The notes: generated by a model from the letters alone, not told the origin. A stretch of DNA of 37,465 bases from an uncultured Bacteroidales bacterium (GCA_902489445.1 CABTZX010000017.1:1-37465), one strand, 5' to 3'. Positions 14,343 through 23,097 are shown, counted from the stretch's first letter. Numbers and translations: made by a program.

Positions 14343-16004
14343 TTATTGTAACAGAAAGTGCAAAAGGGCAAAATCGTGCCCTTGTACGGCAACGCGGAAG
14401 GGAGCGAAGGCGGAAATAGAAGCATAGGGCAGCGTAGTATCGTGCCTTAAATCGATGGGGAGCGCCACTCGTTCGCCCTCACCCACACCGAGCAAATCGA
14501 GGAAGTGCATCGGCCAGCGGAGAGAGAGGGATGCCGGCTCGGCAGCAAAATTGGCTACTGTGAGCAGCACCTCGGTGGCATTGTGGCGCAAAAAGAGGAA
14601 TAAACCGTTTGCATTGCCCGCCTCCACGCGATAGGTATCAGGCGGAAGGTAGTAGTATTGTCCGGATGAAACCACCTCCCGATGGGCGGCATGGCGCAGC
14701 ATAGCTGTATACCTTTCGAGCGTATACCGCTCTTCGGCGCCCAAGTATCGGGTAGTGTATTTGCCTTTGATCCAATCGGATAGGGAGAGAATCCGGGTAA
14801 AATCATATATAGAAGTACGTCCCTCGCCACCCGAATATCCGGAAGGGCGATCGGCTCGCTCGGAGAGGCCCTGTGCAAAGTAATGCATATAGGGATTACC
14901 ACCGGCATAGAGCGCCACCGCCAGAGCCGGTAATGCCGCCGAAGCACTACCCAGTCCCTGTGGAGCGGCAAGCCTCACTTCGTCGTGATTTTCCAGGAAG
15001 TAGAGCATATTCGCTCTAATGCCGGATTGCGCTTCTATGGCAGCGGCCAGCGCTCCGGCAGGACAATTTCCTTTGGAAACCGCCATCAGAGTGTCGTACA
15101 GCCCTACTTTGTCGTACAGATAATCAAAGCCGGCTTGCACAAACTCACGGTAGAGTGCCGTTTGATAGATCTCGGCAATGAAGAGGATGTCACGCTCTTT
15201 TTTGATTTGGGGAATTACCCAACGCCAAAACGCCACCGGTACCATTTCCGCCATATCGCATCGGAATCCGTCAACGCCTCGCTTCGCCCAAAAGAGCAGT
15301 ACCTCCTTCATAGCGTGCCAAGTGGCGGGAATCGGCTCAAAATGGTGCTCGGGCGGCTGCTTTGTATAGTCGATGCCGTAATTGAGCTTCACCGTCTCGT
15401 ACCAATCGTTGGGGCCAATAGCGGTAGTGAAGCGATCGTTTCCGGTGGCGCGAGCCGGTTGTTCCACGTAATCGGGCGTTCCGTGCAGCACCAACTGCTC
15501 ACCGGGGAGCCAGTAGAAATGGTTGTCGCGTGCAAACGGCACGCTGCGATCGTCGTGCAGCCCAAAATCCTCGTGTGAAAGGGAGTGATAGGTGCGCGCC
15601 ACATGATTAGGCACAAAATCGATAATCAGCTTCATTCCGGCACGATGGCACCGCTCCGTGAGGGCATCGAATTCGTCCATTCGGTGCGCGGCATCCTCCG
15701 CCAAGTAGGGAGCTACGTCAAAGTAGTCCGTAACGGCATATGGGGAGCCGGCTTCGCCCTTTACCGTCGGCGCGGGATCGGCTTCGATTTGCTCATTCGG
15801 GAAGGCACAGCGCGAGGCGTGCCGTATTACCCCGATCGCCCAGATGCAGTTAAAGCCGAGGGCACGCAGTTTGGCGAGCGCCGCCTGATCCATATCGGCA
15901 AATTTGCCGCTACCGTTTGTTTCGTAATTGCCGCCTACCGTCAGCTGCTCCTTCACACTGCGGAAGAGCCGCGGCAAATAGGCGTAAATCATCATCTTAC
16001 CCAT
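14343..16004 (-). CDS. GH13 alpha-amylase family protein, cytoplasmic
   Basis: 553-aa glycoside hydrolase family 13 enzyme acting on alpha-glucans or oligosaccharides. The four conserved GH13 regions are visible: IIDFVPNH (127-134), DGFRCDMA with nucleophile Asp250, FIAEIYQ with acid/base Glu278, and ENHDEVR with Asp341. No signal peptide is seen, so it should work in the cytoplasm, perhaps on glycogen or imported maltodextrin. ATG 16004 is chosen because a full Shine-Dalgarno AAAGGAGG lies 8 bp before it; the open frame upstream to 16058 is not conserved-looking. Substrate and product specificity cannot be read from sequence. It is a single gene behind a 22-bp repeat array. Confidence 0.88.
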   Translation of the reverse strand: MGKMMIYAYLPRLFRSVKEQLTVGGNYETNGSGKFADMDQAALAKLRALGFNCIWAIGVIRHASRCAFPNEQIEADPAPTVKGEAGSPYAVTDYFDVAPYLAEDAAHRMDEFDALTERCHRAGMKLIIDFVPNHVARTYHSLSHEDFGLHDDRSVPFARDNHFYWLPGEQLVLHGTPDYVEQPARATGNDRFTTAIGPNDWYETVKLNYGIDYTKQPPEHHFEPIPATWHAMKEVLLFWAKRGVDGFRCDMAEMVPVAFWRWVIPQIKKERDILFIAEIYQTALYREFVQAGFDYLYDKVGLYDTLMAVSKGNCPAGALAAAIEAQSGIRANMLYFLENHDEVRLAAPQGLGSASAALPALAVALYAGGNPYMHYFAQGLSERADRPSGYSGGEGRTSIYDFTRILSLSDWIKGKYTTRYLGAEERYTLERYTAMLRHAAHREVVSSGQYYYLPPDTYRVEAGNANGLFLFLRHNATEVLLTVANFAAEPASLSLRWPMHFLDLLGVGEGERVALPIDLRHDTTLPYASISAFAPFRVAVQGHDFALLHFLLQ

Positions 16005-16080
16005 TGTTATGCCTCCTTTGTTTGCCCCTACCGACACTACTCTGCACAAAGGGAGCATACCTCATCCTCCCCCGCGCCCC

Positions 16081-16190
16081 GAAAGGTATATACTTTTCGT
16101 TTCATATATCTATACCTTTCAACCGAAACATCTATACCTTTCGTTGGAAACATCTATACCTTTTATCGGGATTGATCCATACCCTATCGG
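16081..16190. repeat. 22-bp tandem array, locus B
   Basis: Four 22-bp units to 16168 (GAAACATCTATACCTTTCGT type) plus a degenerate fifth to 16190. It lies between dacA and the start of the amylase gene, about 77 bp upstream of the latter's ATG. Confidence 0.85.
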
Positions 16191-16245
16191 AATCGGTTAC
16201 CGGCTTACTCCCGAACCTATCCCTTTCTCCGCAGAGCGGTGGGGG

Positions 16246-17025
16246 TTAGGCGGTAGCTTCAAGCGCTTCGCGCAGCTCTTCGAGGGAGATATCCACGTGG
16301 AGGGTACCGTTCTGCGCGAAGGATACCTTACCGCGTTCCTCACTCACGATAATCACTTTGGCGTCCGTTTCCTTAGCCAATCCGAGCGCGGAGCGGTGCC
16401 TGAGCCCGAGGTCGCGGCTCAGTTCGTCGCCGGAAGCAACCGGCAGTATGCAGCCGGCCGCGCGGATCATGCCGTCCGCAATAATCATCGCGCCATCGTG
16501 CAGGGGGCTGTTCTTAAAAAAGATGTTCTCAATCAGTCGGGCATTGATCTCACTATTGAACATTTCGCCGGTATGGATGTAGCCGGCGAGATCCATATTT
16601 TGCTGAATAGCGATCAGCGCGCCGGTCTTTTTGCGCGACATATTGAGGCACGCCAGTACGATGGATGCCACCAAACGGCTCTGCTCCTCGTTTATGTCCG
16701 TGGTATCTTTATTGAAAAGGTTCTTCAGGAAATTCCAGCGCCGGGTAGAGCCGAGCGTGAAAAGGAAGCGCCTGATCTCCTCCTGGAAGATAATGACCAG
16801 CGCCAACGCGCCCACGCTGGTGAACATGTCCAGTATACTGCCCATCAGCTGCATCTGCAGCACTTTGGAGACCAGTACCCAAATAAGCAGGAAGGTGAAT
16901 ATACCGCCAAAAAGCGCCTTGGTGCCGCTCGAGTTGAGTATTTGGTACATATAAAACAGGAATACCGCTACTAAGAGGATATCCACCACATCCTTAAAGG
17001 AGAATTGCAACCAAAGGAGCATCAT
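16246..17025 (-). CDS. dacA: Diadenylate cyclase (CdaA type)
   Basis: Makes cyclic di-AMP from two ATP (259 aa). Three N-terminal membrane helices (about 12-30, 36-56 and 62-80) precede the DAC domain, which has DGA at 177-179 and RHR at 209-211, the nucleotide-binding and catalytic motifs. The layout is that of CdaA/DacA, normally the only c-di-AMP synthase of its host, linked elsewhere to potassium, osmotic and wall control. It starts 10 bp after folP and is probably translated from the same mRNA. Confidence 0.94.
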   Translation of the reverse strand: MMLLWLQFSFKDVVDILLVAVFLFYMYQILNSSGTKALFGGIFTFLLIWVLVSKVLQMQLMGSILDMFTSVGALALVIIFQEEIRRFLFTLGSTRRWNFLKNLFNKDTTDINEEQSRLVASIVLACLNMSRKKTGALIAIQQNMDLAGYIHTGEMFNSEINARLIENIFFKNSPLHDGAMIIADGMIRAAGCILPVASGDELSRDLGLRHRSALGLAKETDAKVIIVSEERGKVSFAQNGTLHVDISLEELREALEATA

Positions 17026-17035
17026 AAGCAGGGAA

Positions 17036-17896
17036 TTATCGCGTTAAATAAGGATTCACTTGTGCCACCAAACGTACCGCTTCCACCGCTTCGCGCACAT
17101 CGTGCACGCGCAAAATATCCGCGCCGCCCAGCAACAGGGCTACGGTATTGAGTACGGTGGTACCGTTGAGAGCTTCGTCGGGGGTGCTGTCCAGCAACCG
17201 CCAGATCATTCGTTTGCGGGAAATGCCCACCAGCAGTGGGAGCCCAAGATCCGTAAAAGCGTCGTTGCAATGTGCCAGCAGACGGTAATTATCGGCAGGC
17301 GATTTGGAAAAACCGAAGCCGGCATCCAAAATAATATCCTTAACGCCTTCGGCACGCAACGCCTGAACCCGCTTGATAAAGAAGTCCGCAACGGCGGTTT
17401 CCACGTTAGGCTCGTACACAGCCTCGGTATGCATTGTTTCCACGCTGCCGGCGATGTGCATCAATATGTATGCCACGCCGAGGGCACCAATGGTGCGGAA
17501 CATCGCCTCGTCGCCCAATCCACCGGATATATCGTTTACAATGGCGGCTCCGTACTCTTGGCACGCCATTTTAGCCACATTGCTTCGGAACGTATCCACC
17601 GATACGGGCAGAGCGGGGAATTGCTCGCGCAGTATGCGGAGCGCAGGGCGCAAGCGAGCCATCTCCTCGGCTTCGTCGGGCAATTTGTTTCCCGGCCGCG
17701 TAGAGCATCCACCTACATCTACCATCGAACCACCCTCGGCAACAATCTGCTCAATACGCTCGGTAATTGCCTTGTCGCCACTTCGGCGGCTGCCCGCATA
17801 GAAAGAATCGGGCGTTACATTAACTATTCCCATCACTTGGGGCGTAGAAAGATCCACAATCTGCCCGTTGAGGTTTAGTGTACTCTGTCGCTTCAT
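17036..17896 (-). CDS. folP: Dihydropteroate synthase
   Basis: Joins p-aminobenzoate to dihydropterin pyrophosphate in folate synthesis, the target of sulfonamides (286 aa). MGIVNVTPDSF and DVGGCSTRPG are the pterin and pyrophosphate loops. DTFRSNVA, NDISGG and DAGFGFSKS follow in order. ATG 17896 is used; the frame can be extended only to a TTG at 17926. A -7 box lies at 17949-17956. It is co-transcribed with dacA. Confidence 0.95.
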   Translation of the reverse strand: MKRQSTLNLNGQIVDLSTPQVMGIVNVTPDSFYAGSRRSGDKAITERIEQIVAEGGSMVDVGGCSTRPGNKLPDEAEEMARLRPALRILREQFPALPVSVDTFRSNVAKMACQEYGAAIVNDISGGLGDEAMFRTIGALGVAYILMHIAGSVETMHTEAVYEPNVETAVADFFIKRVQALRAEGVKDIILDAGFGFSKSPADNYRLLAHCNDAFTDLGLPLLVGISRKRMIWRLLDSTPDEALNGTTVLNTVALLLGGADILRVHDVREAVEAVRLVAQVNPYLTR

Positions 17897-17948
17897 CACT
17901 TTTGTTCGGCATTGGGGTTGCGCCAACAGATGCCGCTTGTTTCACGTT

Positions 17949-17956
17949 CAAAAGTA
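17949..17956 (-). promoter_or_regulatory. Predicted -7 box of folP-dacA
   Basis: TACTTTTG on the minus strand, 53 bp before the folP ATG. A 22-bp repeat array lies 56 bp upstream of it and an almost equal distance from the divergent guaA promoter. Confidence 0.5.
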
Positions 17957-18011
17957 GTAAAATGTACCGAATAAACCGCCTTTTGCCACCAACGGAATAA
18001 AAGCGGCAGAA

Positions 18012-18099
18012 AATAGGTATATAGGTTTCACGCGAAAGGTATATACGTATCGCGGCATAGGTATATAAGTTTCCATCGGAAGGTATATACCTTTTGCGG
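18012..18099. repeat. 22-bp tandem array, locus C (folP/guaA divergent region)
   Basis: Four 22-bp units with cores AGGTATATAGGT, AGGTATATACGT, AGGTATATAAGT and AGGTATATACCT. It is centred between the divergent folP and guaA promoters. Confidence 0.88.
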
Positions 18100-18157
18100 A
18101 GGGGCTTTGGGAGGGGTTCCGTGCCCCACGGGAAGCTCGGTAGCGAACAGAATGTAC

Positions 18158-18165
18158 TATCTTTG
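18158..18165 (+). promoter_or_regulatory. Predicted -7 box of guaA
   Basis: TATCTTTG on the plus strand, 43 bp before the guaA ATG. It also shows that the longer frame opening at 18094 is not the real start, because that codon lies upstream of the likely transcription start. Confidence 0.6.
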
Positions 18166-18207
18166 CAAACGGAGCGTACTGAAGCGCTCCGGCAGTATGA
18201 ACAAAGC

Positions 18208-19728
18208 ATGCAGGAAAAGATACTGATACTGGACTTTGGCAGTCAAACCACGCATCTGATCGGTAGGCGCTTGCGCGATATGGAAACCTATTGCGAGATT
18301 GTGCCCTACAATCGGCTGGCAGAGCACTTGGAAGGGACGCGCGGCATTATTCTTTCGGGCAGCCCGCTCTCCGTGAACGGCGAGGATGCCTATCGGATTG
18401 ATTTGGATTCTATCGTGGGCAAGGTGCCCATATTGGGTATTTGCTACGGAGCACAGCTGTTGGTGGATAGCTTGGGCGGGAGAGTTGAATCGGCTCCTAC
18501 GCGCGAATACGGCCGCGCCAAGCTGCATCTGATTGAAACGAACGATCCTTTGCTCCGCAATATGAGCGAGGGCAAGGAGGTGTGGATGTCCCACGGCGAT
18601 ACGGTTACCGAGCTTCCGGCGCATTTTGAGGTAATTGCTTCCACGGAGGATGTGCGCTTTGCCGCCTTCCGTATGCAAAATCAGCCCGTTTGGGGCGTTC
18701 AGTTCCACCCGGAACTGCATCATACCGAGGAGGGCAACCGGTTGCTCTCCAATTTTATTGACCTCTGCAGCATTAAACGTTCGTGGCGTGCGGAATCCTA
18801 TATAGAGGAAACCACCCGTACCTTGGCGGCTCAGCTCGGAAACGACCGCGTTTTGATGGCGCTGAGCGGTGGCGTGGATAGCTCCGTGGCTGCCGTTTTG
18901 CTGCATCGTGCCGTAGGAAACCGACTTACCTGCGTATTTGTGGATCACGGCCTCCTGCGGAAGGACGAAGCTAAGCAGGTGTTGCGCGATTATAGCGAGC
19001 TGGGGCTCAACGTGGTTCATGTAGATGCCTCGGAAACGTATTACCGCGAACTGCACGGCGTAACCGATCCCGAGCAGAAACGTAAGATCATCGGACGGCT
19101 CTTTATCGAAACATTTGAGAAAGAGGCATCCCGGCTCGAGGGCGTTAAGTGGCTCGGGCAGGGCACAATCTATCCGGATGTAATCGAATCGGTCAATATT
19201 ACCGGCAAAGTGATCAAGAGCCACCACAACGTAGGTGGGCTGCCGGAACGGATGAATCTCCGTTTGGTGGAGCCGCTCCGCGCCTTGTTTAAGGACGAAG
19301 TACGCCGCATAGGCCGTTCGCTCGGTATGCCGGAGCATCTGATTGACCGTCACCCCTTTCCGGGCCCCGGCTTGGCCATTCGCATTTTGGGCGAAATAAC
19401 GCCGGAACGCGTGCATTTGTTGCAGGAAGCGGACGCTATTTACATCGATGCGCTTCGGGCACACAATTTGTATCATAAGGTGTGGCAGGCCGGCGCTATC
19501 CTATTGCCCATCAGAAGCGTAGGCGTGATGGGCGACGAACGAAGCTACGGGCACACCATTGCGCTGCGTGCCGTGGAAAGCGCCGATGCGATGAGCGCCG
19601 ATTGGGTTCGCCTGCCTTACGAATTCCTTGCGGAAGTTTCCAACGCCATTATGAACAAAGTGAAGGGAATTAACCGCGTTGTGTACGATATCTCCTCCAA
19701 ACCGCCGGCAACAATCGAGTGGGAATAA
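18208..19728 (+). CDS. guaA: GMP synthase (glutamine-hydrolysing)
   Basis: Converts XMP to GMP with glutamine as amide donor (506 aa). The class I glutamine amidotransferase half has GICYGAQ with nucleophile Cys79 and the FHPE triad residues His166 and Glu168. The synthetase half has the PP-loop SGGVDSS (219-225). The C-terminal GMPS dimerisation domain is complete and ends in KPPATIEWE, the typical family end. ATG 18208 is chosen because MQEKILILDFGSQ matches the family start and the -7 box is at 18158. A hairpin terminator follows at 19729. Confidence 0.97.
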   Translation: MQEKILILDFGSQTTHLIGRRLRDMETYCEIVPYNRLAEHLEGTRGIILSGSPLSVNGEDAYRIDLDSIVGKVPILGICYGAQLLVDSLGGRVESAPTREYGRAKLHLIETNDPLLRNMSEGKEVWMSHGDTVTELPAHFEVIASTEDVRFAAFRMQNQPVWGVQFHPELHHTEEGNRLLSNFIDLCSIKRSWRAESYIEETTRTLAAQLGNDRVLMALSGGVDSSVAAVLLHRAVGNRLTCVFVDHGLLRKDEAKQVLRDYSELGLNVVHVDASETYYRELHGVTDPEQKRKIIGRLFIETFEKEASRLEGVKWLGQGTIYPDVIESVNITGKVIKSHHNVGGLPERMNLRLVEPLRALFKDEVRRIGRSLGMPEHLIDRHPFPGPGLAIRILGEITPERVHLLQEADAIYIDALRAHNLYHKVWQAGAILLPIRSVGVMGDERSYGHTIALRAVESADAMSADWVRLPYEFLAEVSNAIMNKVKGINRVVYDISSKPPATIEWE

Positions 19729-19749
19729 CCCCTCGTAAAAGGGGCTTTT
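19729..19749 (+). terminator. Intrinsic terminator after guaA
   Basis: CCCCT and AGGGG form a stem around a short loop directly after the guaA stop and are followed by CTTTTC. Moderate strength. Confidence 0.6.
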
Positions 19750-19801
19750 CGGTTGGAAATGAGTAGAGAAGAGCACAAAAACGTATAGTGAAACGAATAG
19801 A

Positions 19802-19821
19802 GGGAAGCGTATGTGCTTCCC
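19802..19821 (+). promoter_or_regulatory. Leader hairpin upstream of panB
   Basis: GGGAAGC (19802-19808) pairs with GCTTCCC (19815-19821) around GTATGT, ending 9 bp before the GGAGA ribosome-binding site of panB. It could tune panB translation or be a processing site; no known riboswitch is recognised. Confidence 0.4.
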
Positions 19822-19845
19822 GAGAATAAGGGAGAAAAGAACAAA

Positions 19846-20667
19846 ATGTCAACCTATCAACCGGAGGACGCACGCAAAGTAACCACGCGTCGTCTTGTGG
19901 AAATGAAGCAGCGTGGCGAAAAGATTGCCATGCTCACCGCCTACGATTACACAATGGCAGGCTTGGTGGATGAAGCCGGAATGGATGTAATCCTCGTGGG
20001 GGACTCGGCTTCCAACGTGATGGCCGGTAACGTAACTACGCTACCCATTACCTTGGATCAGATGATTTACCACGGCAAAAGCGTAATGAAAGCGGTCAAA
20101 CGCGCCTTGGTAGTGGTCGATTTGCCCTTCGGGTCCTATCAGGGCAACTCAAAACAAGCGTTGGAAAGCGCCATCAAAGTGATGAAAATCACCCATGCCG
20201 ATGCCGTTAAGATCGAAGGTGGGGCTGAAATTCGCGAATCAATCGAACGCATTCTCTGCGCCGGTATACCGATTATGGGGCATTTAGGGCTTACACCGCA
20301 GTCAATCAATAAGTTTGGCTCCTACGCGGTACGTGCCAAAGACGAGGAAGAAGCGGCTAAATTGCGCAGCGATGCCCATCTGTTGGAGGATTTGGGCTGT
20401 TTTGCGCTCGTTTTGGAGAAGATACCCGCCGCGCTGGCTGCATCAGTTGCCGCCGAATTGACCATACCGGTGATCGGAATTGGTGCCGGAGGCGGCGTGG
20501 ACGGACAGGTGCTCGTGTTCCACGATATGCTCGGCTTGAACGAAACTTTCCATCCGCGTTTCCTGCGGCAATATGCTCATTTGGGCAAAGATATAAAGGA
20601 AGCACTCAATCACTATATTGAAGATGTGAAAGAGTGCGATTTCCCCAACGAAAAGGAACAATACTAA
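19846..20667 (+). CDS. panB: 3-methyl-2-oxobutanoate hydroxymethyltransferase
   Basis: First committed step of pantothenate synthesis: transfers a hydroxymethyl group from methylene-THF to ketoisovalerate (273 aa). MLTAYDYTMAGLVDEAG, ILVGDSASNVMAG, VVDLPFGSYQ, KIEGG, PIMGHLGLTPQS and GIGAGGGVDGQVLV are successive family motifs. ATG 19846 is chosen because GGAGA lies 11 bp upstream; the open frame starts at 19813 inside the leader hairpin. The LysM-protein gene begins 17 bp after its stop. Confidence 0.96.
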   Translation: MSTYQPEDARKVTTRRLVEMKQRGEKIAMLTAYDYTMAGLVDEAGMDVILVGDSASNVMAGNVTTLPITLDQMIYHGKSVMKAVKRALVVVDLPFGSYQGNSKQALESAIKVMKITHADAVKIEGGAEIRESIERILCAGIPIMGHLGLTPQSINKFGSYAVRAKDEEEAAKLRSDAHLLEDLGCFALVLEKIPAALAASVAAELTIPVIGIGAGGGVDGQVLVFHDMLGLNETFHPRFLRQYAHLGKDIKEALNHYIEDVKECDFPNEKEQY

Positions 20668-20684
20668 TCCGCCCGTTTATCCCT

Positions 20685-22229
20685 ATGCATTGCTTCAATC
20701 TATCCCGTCAATCCGTTGTAAAACTGCTGACACTTTTCCTGCTTTCGGTAACCTTTGCCGGCATTATGTCCGCTCAAAAGCCCATACTGAAGGAATATAC
20801 CGTGCAAAAGGGAGAAACCGTTTACAGCATCGCTAAGCGCAACGGATTGAAGGAACAGGATATCTATCGGCATAACCCCGGTACCGAGCTGGGCATCCGT
20901 GAGGGGCAAACGCTGCTCATACCGGTACAAAACGCCAAACTGCCCACTACCATTAAGGACGTACCGCCCACCCATTTGGGCACCTACACTATTGTTGCGG
21001 GCGATACCTTCTATGCAGTGGCGCGCAAATTCAATATCTCGCCGGCGATTCTCCGCCAATATAATCCCGATATTGATCCGGACAAGCTCAACCCCGGTAT
21101 GGTGCTGCGCGTGGCTATGCCTGACGGAACCCCTATAGAGGAAGCAGCGGATCACGTGGTAGTTATAGGCGAAAACGGCTTAAACACGGTTCGTGTGGCA
21201 CTTTTACTCCCATGGGATCAGGTTACCGATCCGGATCGCTATGTACGTTTTTACGAAGGTTTCCTGATGGGCGTTGAGGAGCTCCGGCGCAACGGTATAT
21301 CCATGTCGCTTGAGGTGTGCGAAGCACCTAACGAAAGGGAAGTGCGTAACCTGCTCACACAGAGCCGTACGCTGGGGAAAGCCGACCTAATTATCGGCGG
21401 ACAAAGTGTACCGGAAATCAATCTGTTAGCCGATTTTGCCCGCAAACGAGGCATCACCTATGTTTCGCCCTTTATAGCTGCGCCGGTGCATAAGGATAAG
21501 AACAACGCACAGAGCTACTTCCGGCTGAATACGCCTCAGGAAGAGCTATATCCCTATTTGGGTACTGCTTTCGCGCGCTTCGCCAAAGGCGGCAAAAAAC
21601 CACTATTCGTAACCATCCCCGGAGCGAATCATACCGCGGCGGTGGCTGCCATGAAGCGCGAATTATCTTCGCAAAAAATTCCTTTCGAAACGGTGGCATT
21701 GTCGCAACTCTCCGCTAAAAAGCTCGCAAGTTCAGCGTATATCATCGTGCCGGACGATAGCAAAGCGCCCTCTCTCTCGCGTCTGCTGGATCTTTTGGAG
21801 GCACAAAGCGGCGCAAACAGCCGTATAACGCTATTCGGCTATCCGGAGTGGCAATCGTACAATCCTACACTGTTGAAGCGTTTGGGCGCCTATAACGGTA
21901 CCATATACACCACGTTTTTCTACGATCCGGGCTTGGATGGCGAAAGCGAACGCTTCCGAAAGAGCTACATCGCTTGGTTTGGCAAGAATATTGATAGTTA
22001 CTTCCCCAAATACTCCGTATTGGGCTACGACGTGGCACGCTTCTTTATCCGTGCCATGGCTACTTATGGCGCTGCTTTCCCCAAGTCGCTTGCACAACTG
22101 CCTGCCGACGGATTGCAAAACGACTTTAACTTCCGCTCCTCCGATGGAGCCTACAGCAGCGTGAACCTATTCTTCGTCACCTACGACGATAAGGGCAATA
22201 TGACGCGCCGAAAAGCCGGATCCCGATGA
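20685..22229 (+). CDS. LysM-domain envelope protein with periplasmic-binding-like domain
   Basis: 514 aa. A signal peptide (VVKLLTLFLLSVTFAGIMSA) is followed by two LysM domains (about 37-81 and 98-144), both with the typical YTVQKGETVYSIA or YTIVAGDTFYAVA start, which bind peptidoglycan. The remaining ~350 residues (VRVALLLPWDQ, FYEGFLMGVEEL, DLIIGGQSVPEI, TFFYDPGLDGESERF) resemble a type 1 periplasmic-binding fold, as in Bacteroidota proteins annotated as amino-acid ABC receptors. ATG 20685 is used, since the longer frame from 20634 lies inside panB. The stop overlaps the next gene by ATGA, so the pair is translationally coupled. Exact role unknown. Confidence 0.85.
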   Translation: MHCFNLSRQSVVKLLTLFLLSVTFAGIMSAQKPILKEYTVQKGETVYSIAKRNGLKEQDIYRHNPGTELGIREGQTLLIPVQNAKLPTTIKDVPPTHLGTYTIVAGDTFYAVARKFNISPAILRQYNPDIDPDKLNPGMVLRVAMPDGTPIEEAADHVVVIGENGLNTVRVALLLPWDQVTDPDRYVRFYEGFLMGVEELRRNGISMSLEVCEAPNEREVRNLLTQSRTLGKADLIIGGQSVPEINLLADFARKRGITYVSPFIAAPVHKDKNNAQSYFRLNTPQEELYPYLGTAFARFAKGGKKPLFVTIPGANHTAAVAAMKRELSSQKIPFETVALSQLSAKKLASSAYIIVPDDSKAPSLSRLLDLLEAQSGANSRITLFGYPEWQSYNPTLLKRLGAYNGTIYTTFFYDPGLDGESERFRKSYIAWFGKNIDSYFPKYSVLGYDVARFFIRAMATYGAAFPKSLAQLPADGLQNDFNFRSSDGAYSSVNLFFVTYDDKGNMTRRKAGSR

Positions 22230-22897
22230 AACGTACGCTCGTTATCCTGCTCGGTGCCCTACTAGCTCTGAGCCCCGCAGTAGCGCAAAAGCTTCCCGAA
22301 CCCTCCTTTTACCACCCATCTATAGCTGTGGGCGGGCGCCTCGGCGCTTCCCTCTCCTTTTTAGATATACGCCCCTCCATCAATCAGGGCATTCATTACG
22401 GCGGATTGGCCGGTGCCTCTTTCCAAATCGAGAACAGCCCCTACACGGGAGCAGAGTTATCCCTGATGTACGCATTACGCGGTTGGACCGAAGCGTACCC
22501 CGATGCCGAAGAGCCGCTCGCCTATAGTTGTTACTTGCACTGCGTCAATTTGCCGCTATCGCTTATGCTTTATTACCCGTTTGGTAACTTCCGAATGGGG
22601 CTTAAGGCTGGACCCTCCATCGGAGCCATCTTTGCCGTTCGGGCAAAGCAATCCGGCGATGCCTTCCCCGAAGAGGATGCGTTGCGCCACAAACTGCCCG
22701 TTGTAGGCAGATTTACGTGGGGCGTTGCCGCAGGACCTTACTTTTCCTACTCCTTTGGCAAGCATCGCATCGAATTGGACGGTCGGTTCTACTACAGCTT
22801 TAACAACCTTTTTTCCGCCAAATTAGGCGATGTCTATGCACGAAGTGCCGAGATGGTTGTGGAGGTAACCGCTGCCTACCTCTTCCGCGTCTACTGA
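22226..22897 (+). CDS. Outer-membrane beta-barrel protein (PorT-like family)
   Basis: 223 aa with a signal peptide (LVILLGALLALSPAVAQ) and alternating amphipathic strands ending in an aromatic residue (AAYLFRVY), the usual beta-barrel C-terminus. Pattern features (SIAVGGRLGASLSF, YTGAELSLMYALRGW, LPLSLMLYYPFGNFRMGLKAGPSIG) fit the small Bacteroidota barrel family that includes PorT of the type IX secretion system. The match to true PorT is not strong enough for the symbol. ATGA overlap with the LysM gene suggests a peptidoglycan-to-outer-membrane pair. Confidence 0.75.
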   Translation: MKRTLVILLGALLALSPAVAQKLPEPSFYHPSIAVGGRLGASLSFLDIRPSINQGIHYGGLAGASFQIENSPYTGAELSLMYALRGWTEAYPDAEEPLAYSCYLHCVNLPLSLMLYYPFGNFRMGLKAGPSIGAIFAVRAKQSGDAFPEEDALRHKLPVVGRFTWGVAAGPYFSYSFGKHRIELDGRFYYSFNNLFSAKLGDVYARSAEMVVEVTAAYLFRVY

Positions 22898-22949
22898 GCG
22901 ACTGGCACTCCTCCGTAAGAATTATCCCCTGCCGCGGTAGGGTTCGCAC

Positions 22950-23037
22950 AAAAGGTATATACCTCCCAATCGAAACTTATATACCTATAGAACGAAAGGT
23001 ATATACCTATCGCGCGATATGTATATACCTTTTTCGG
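22950..23037. repeat. 22-bp tandem array, locus D (convergent gap)
   Basis: Four 22-bp units (AAAAGGTATATACCTCCCAATC type), with perfect AGGTATATACCT cores in units 1 and 3. The array lies between convergent genes, so it cannot be a promoter element here. Confidence 0.88.
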
Positions 23038-23040
23038 GGA

Positions 23041-23087
23041 AAAAATAACCCCCTCAGCACAAAGGAATATACCGATGCCGAGGGGGC
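23041..23087 (-). terminator. Intrinsic terminator of the lysS-dxr operon
   Basis: CCCCCTC (23049-23055) pairs with GAGGGGG (23080-23086), extended by GC pairs inside. On the minus strand the stem is followed by TTATTTTT, 12 bp past the dxr stop. On the plus strand the tail is weak, so it serves mainly dxr. Confidence 0.7.
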
Positions 23088-23097
23088 TGTAAAAGAG

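Noticed and set aside
18157..19476. Long minus-strand frame opposite guaA (439 codons)
   Set aside because: GuaA on the other strand has all catalytic motifs; the antisense frame is a by-product of its codon composition.
22226..22897. Assigning the barrel as the type IX secretion component PorT
   Set aside because: The fold pattern fits the wider family, but I could not match the specific PorT motifs with confidence, and no other secretion genes are adjacent.
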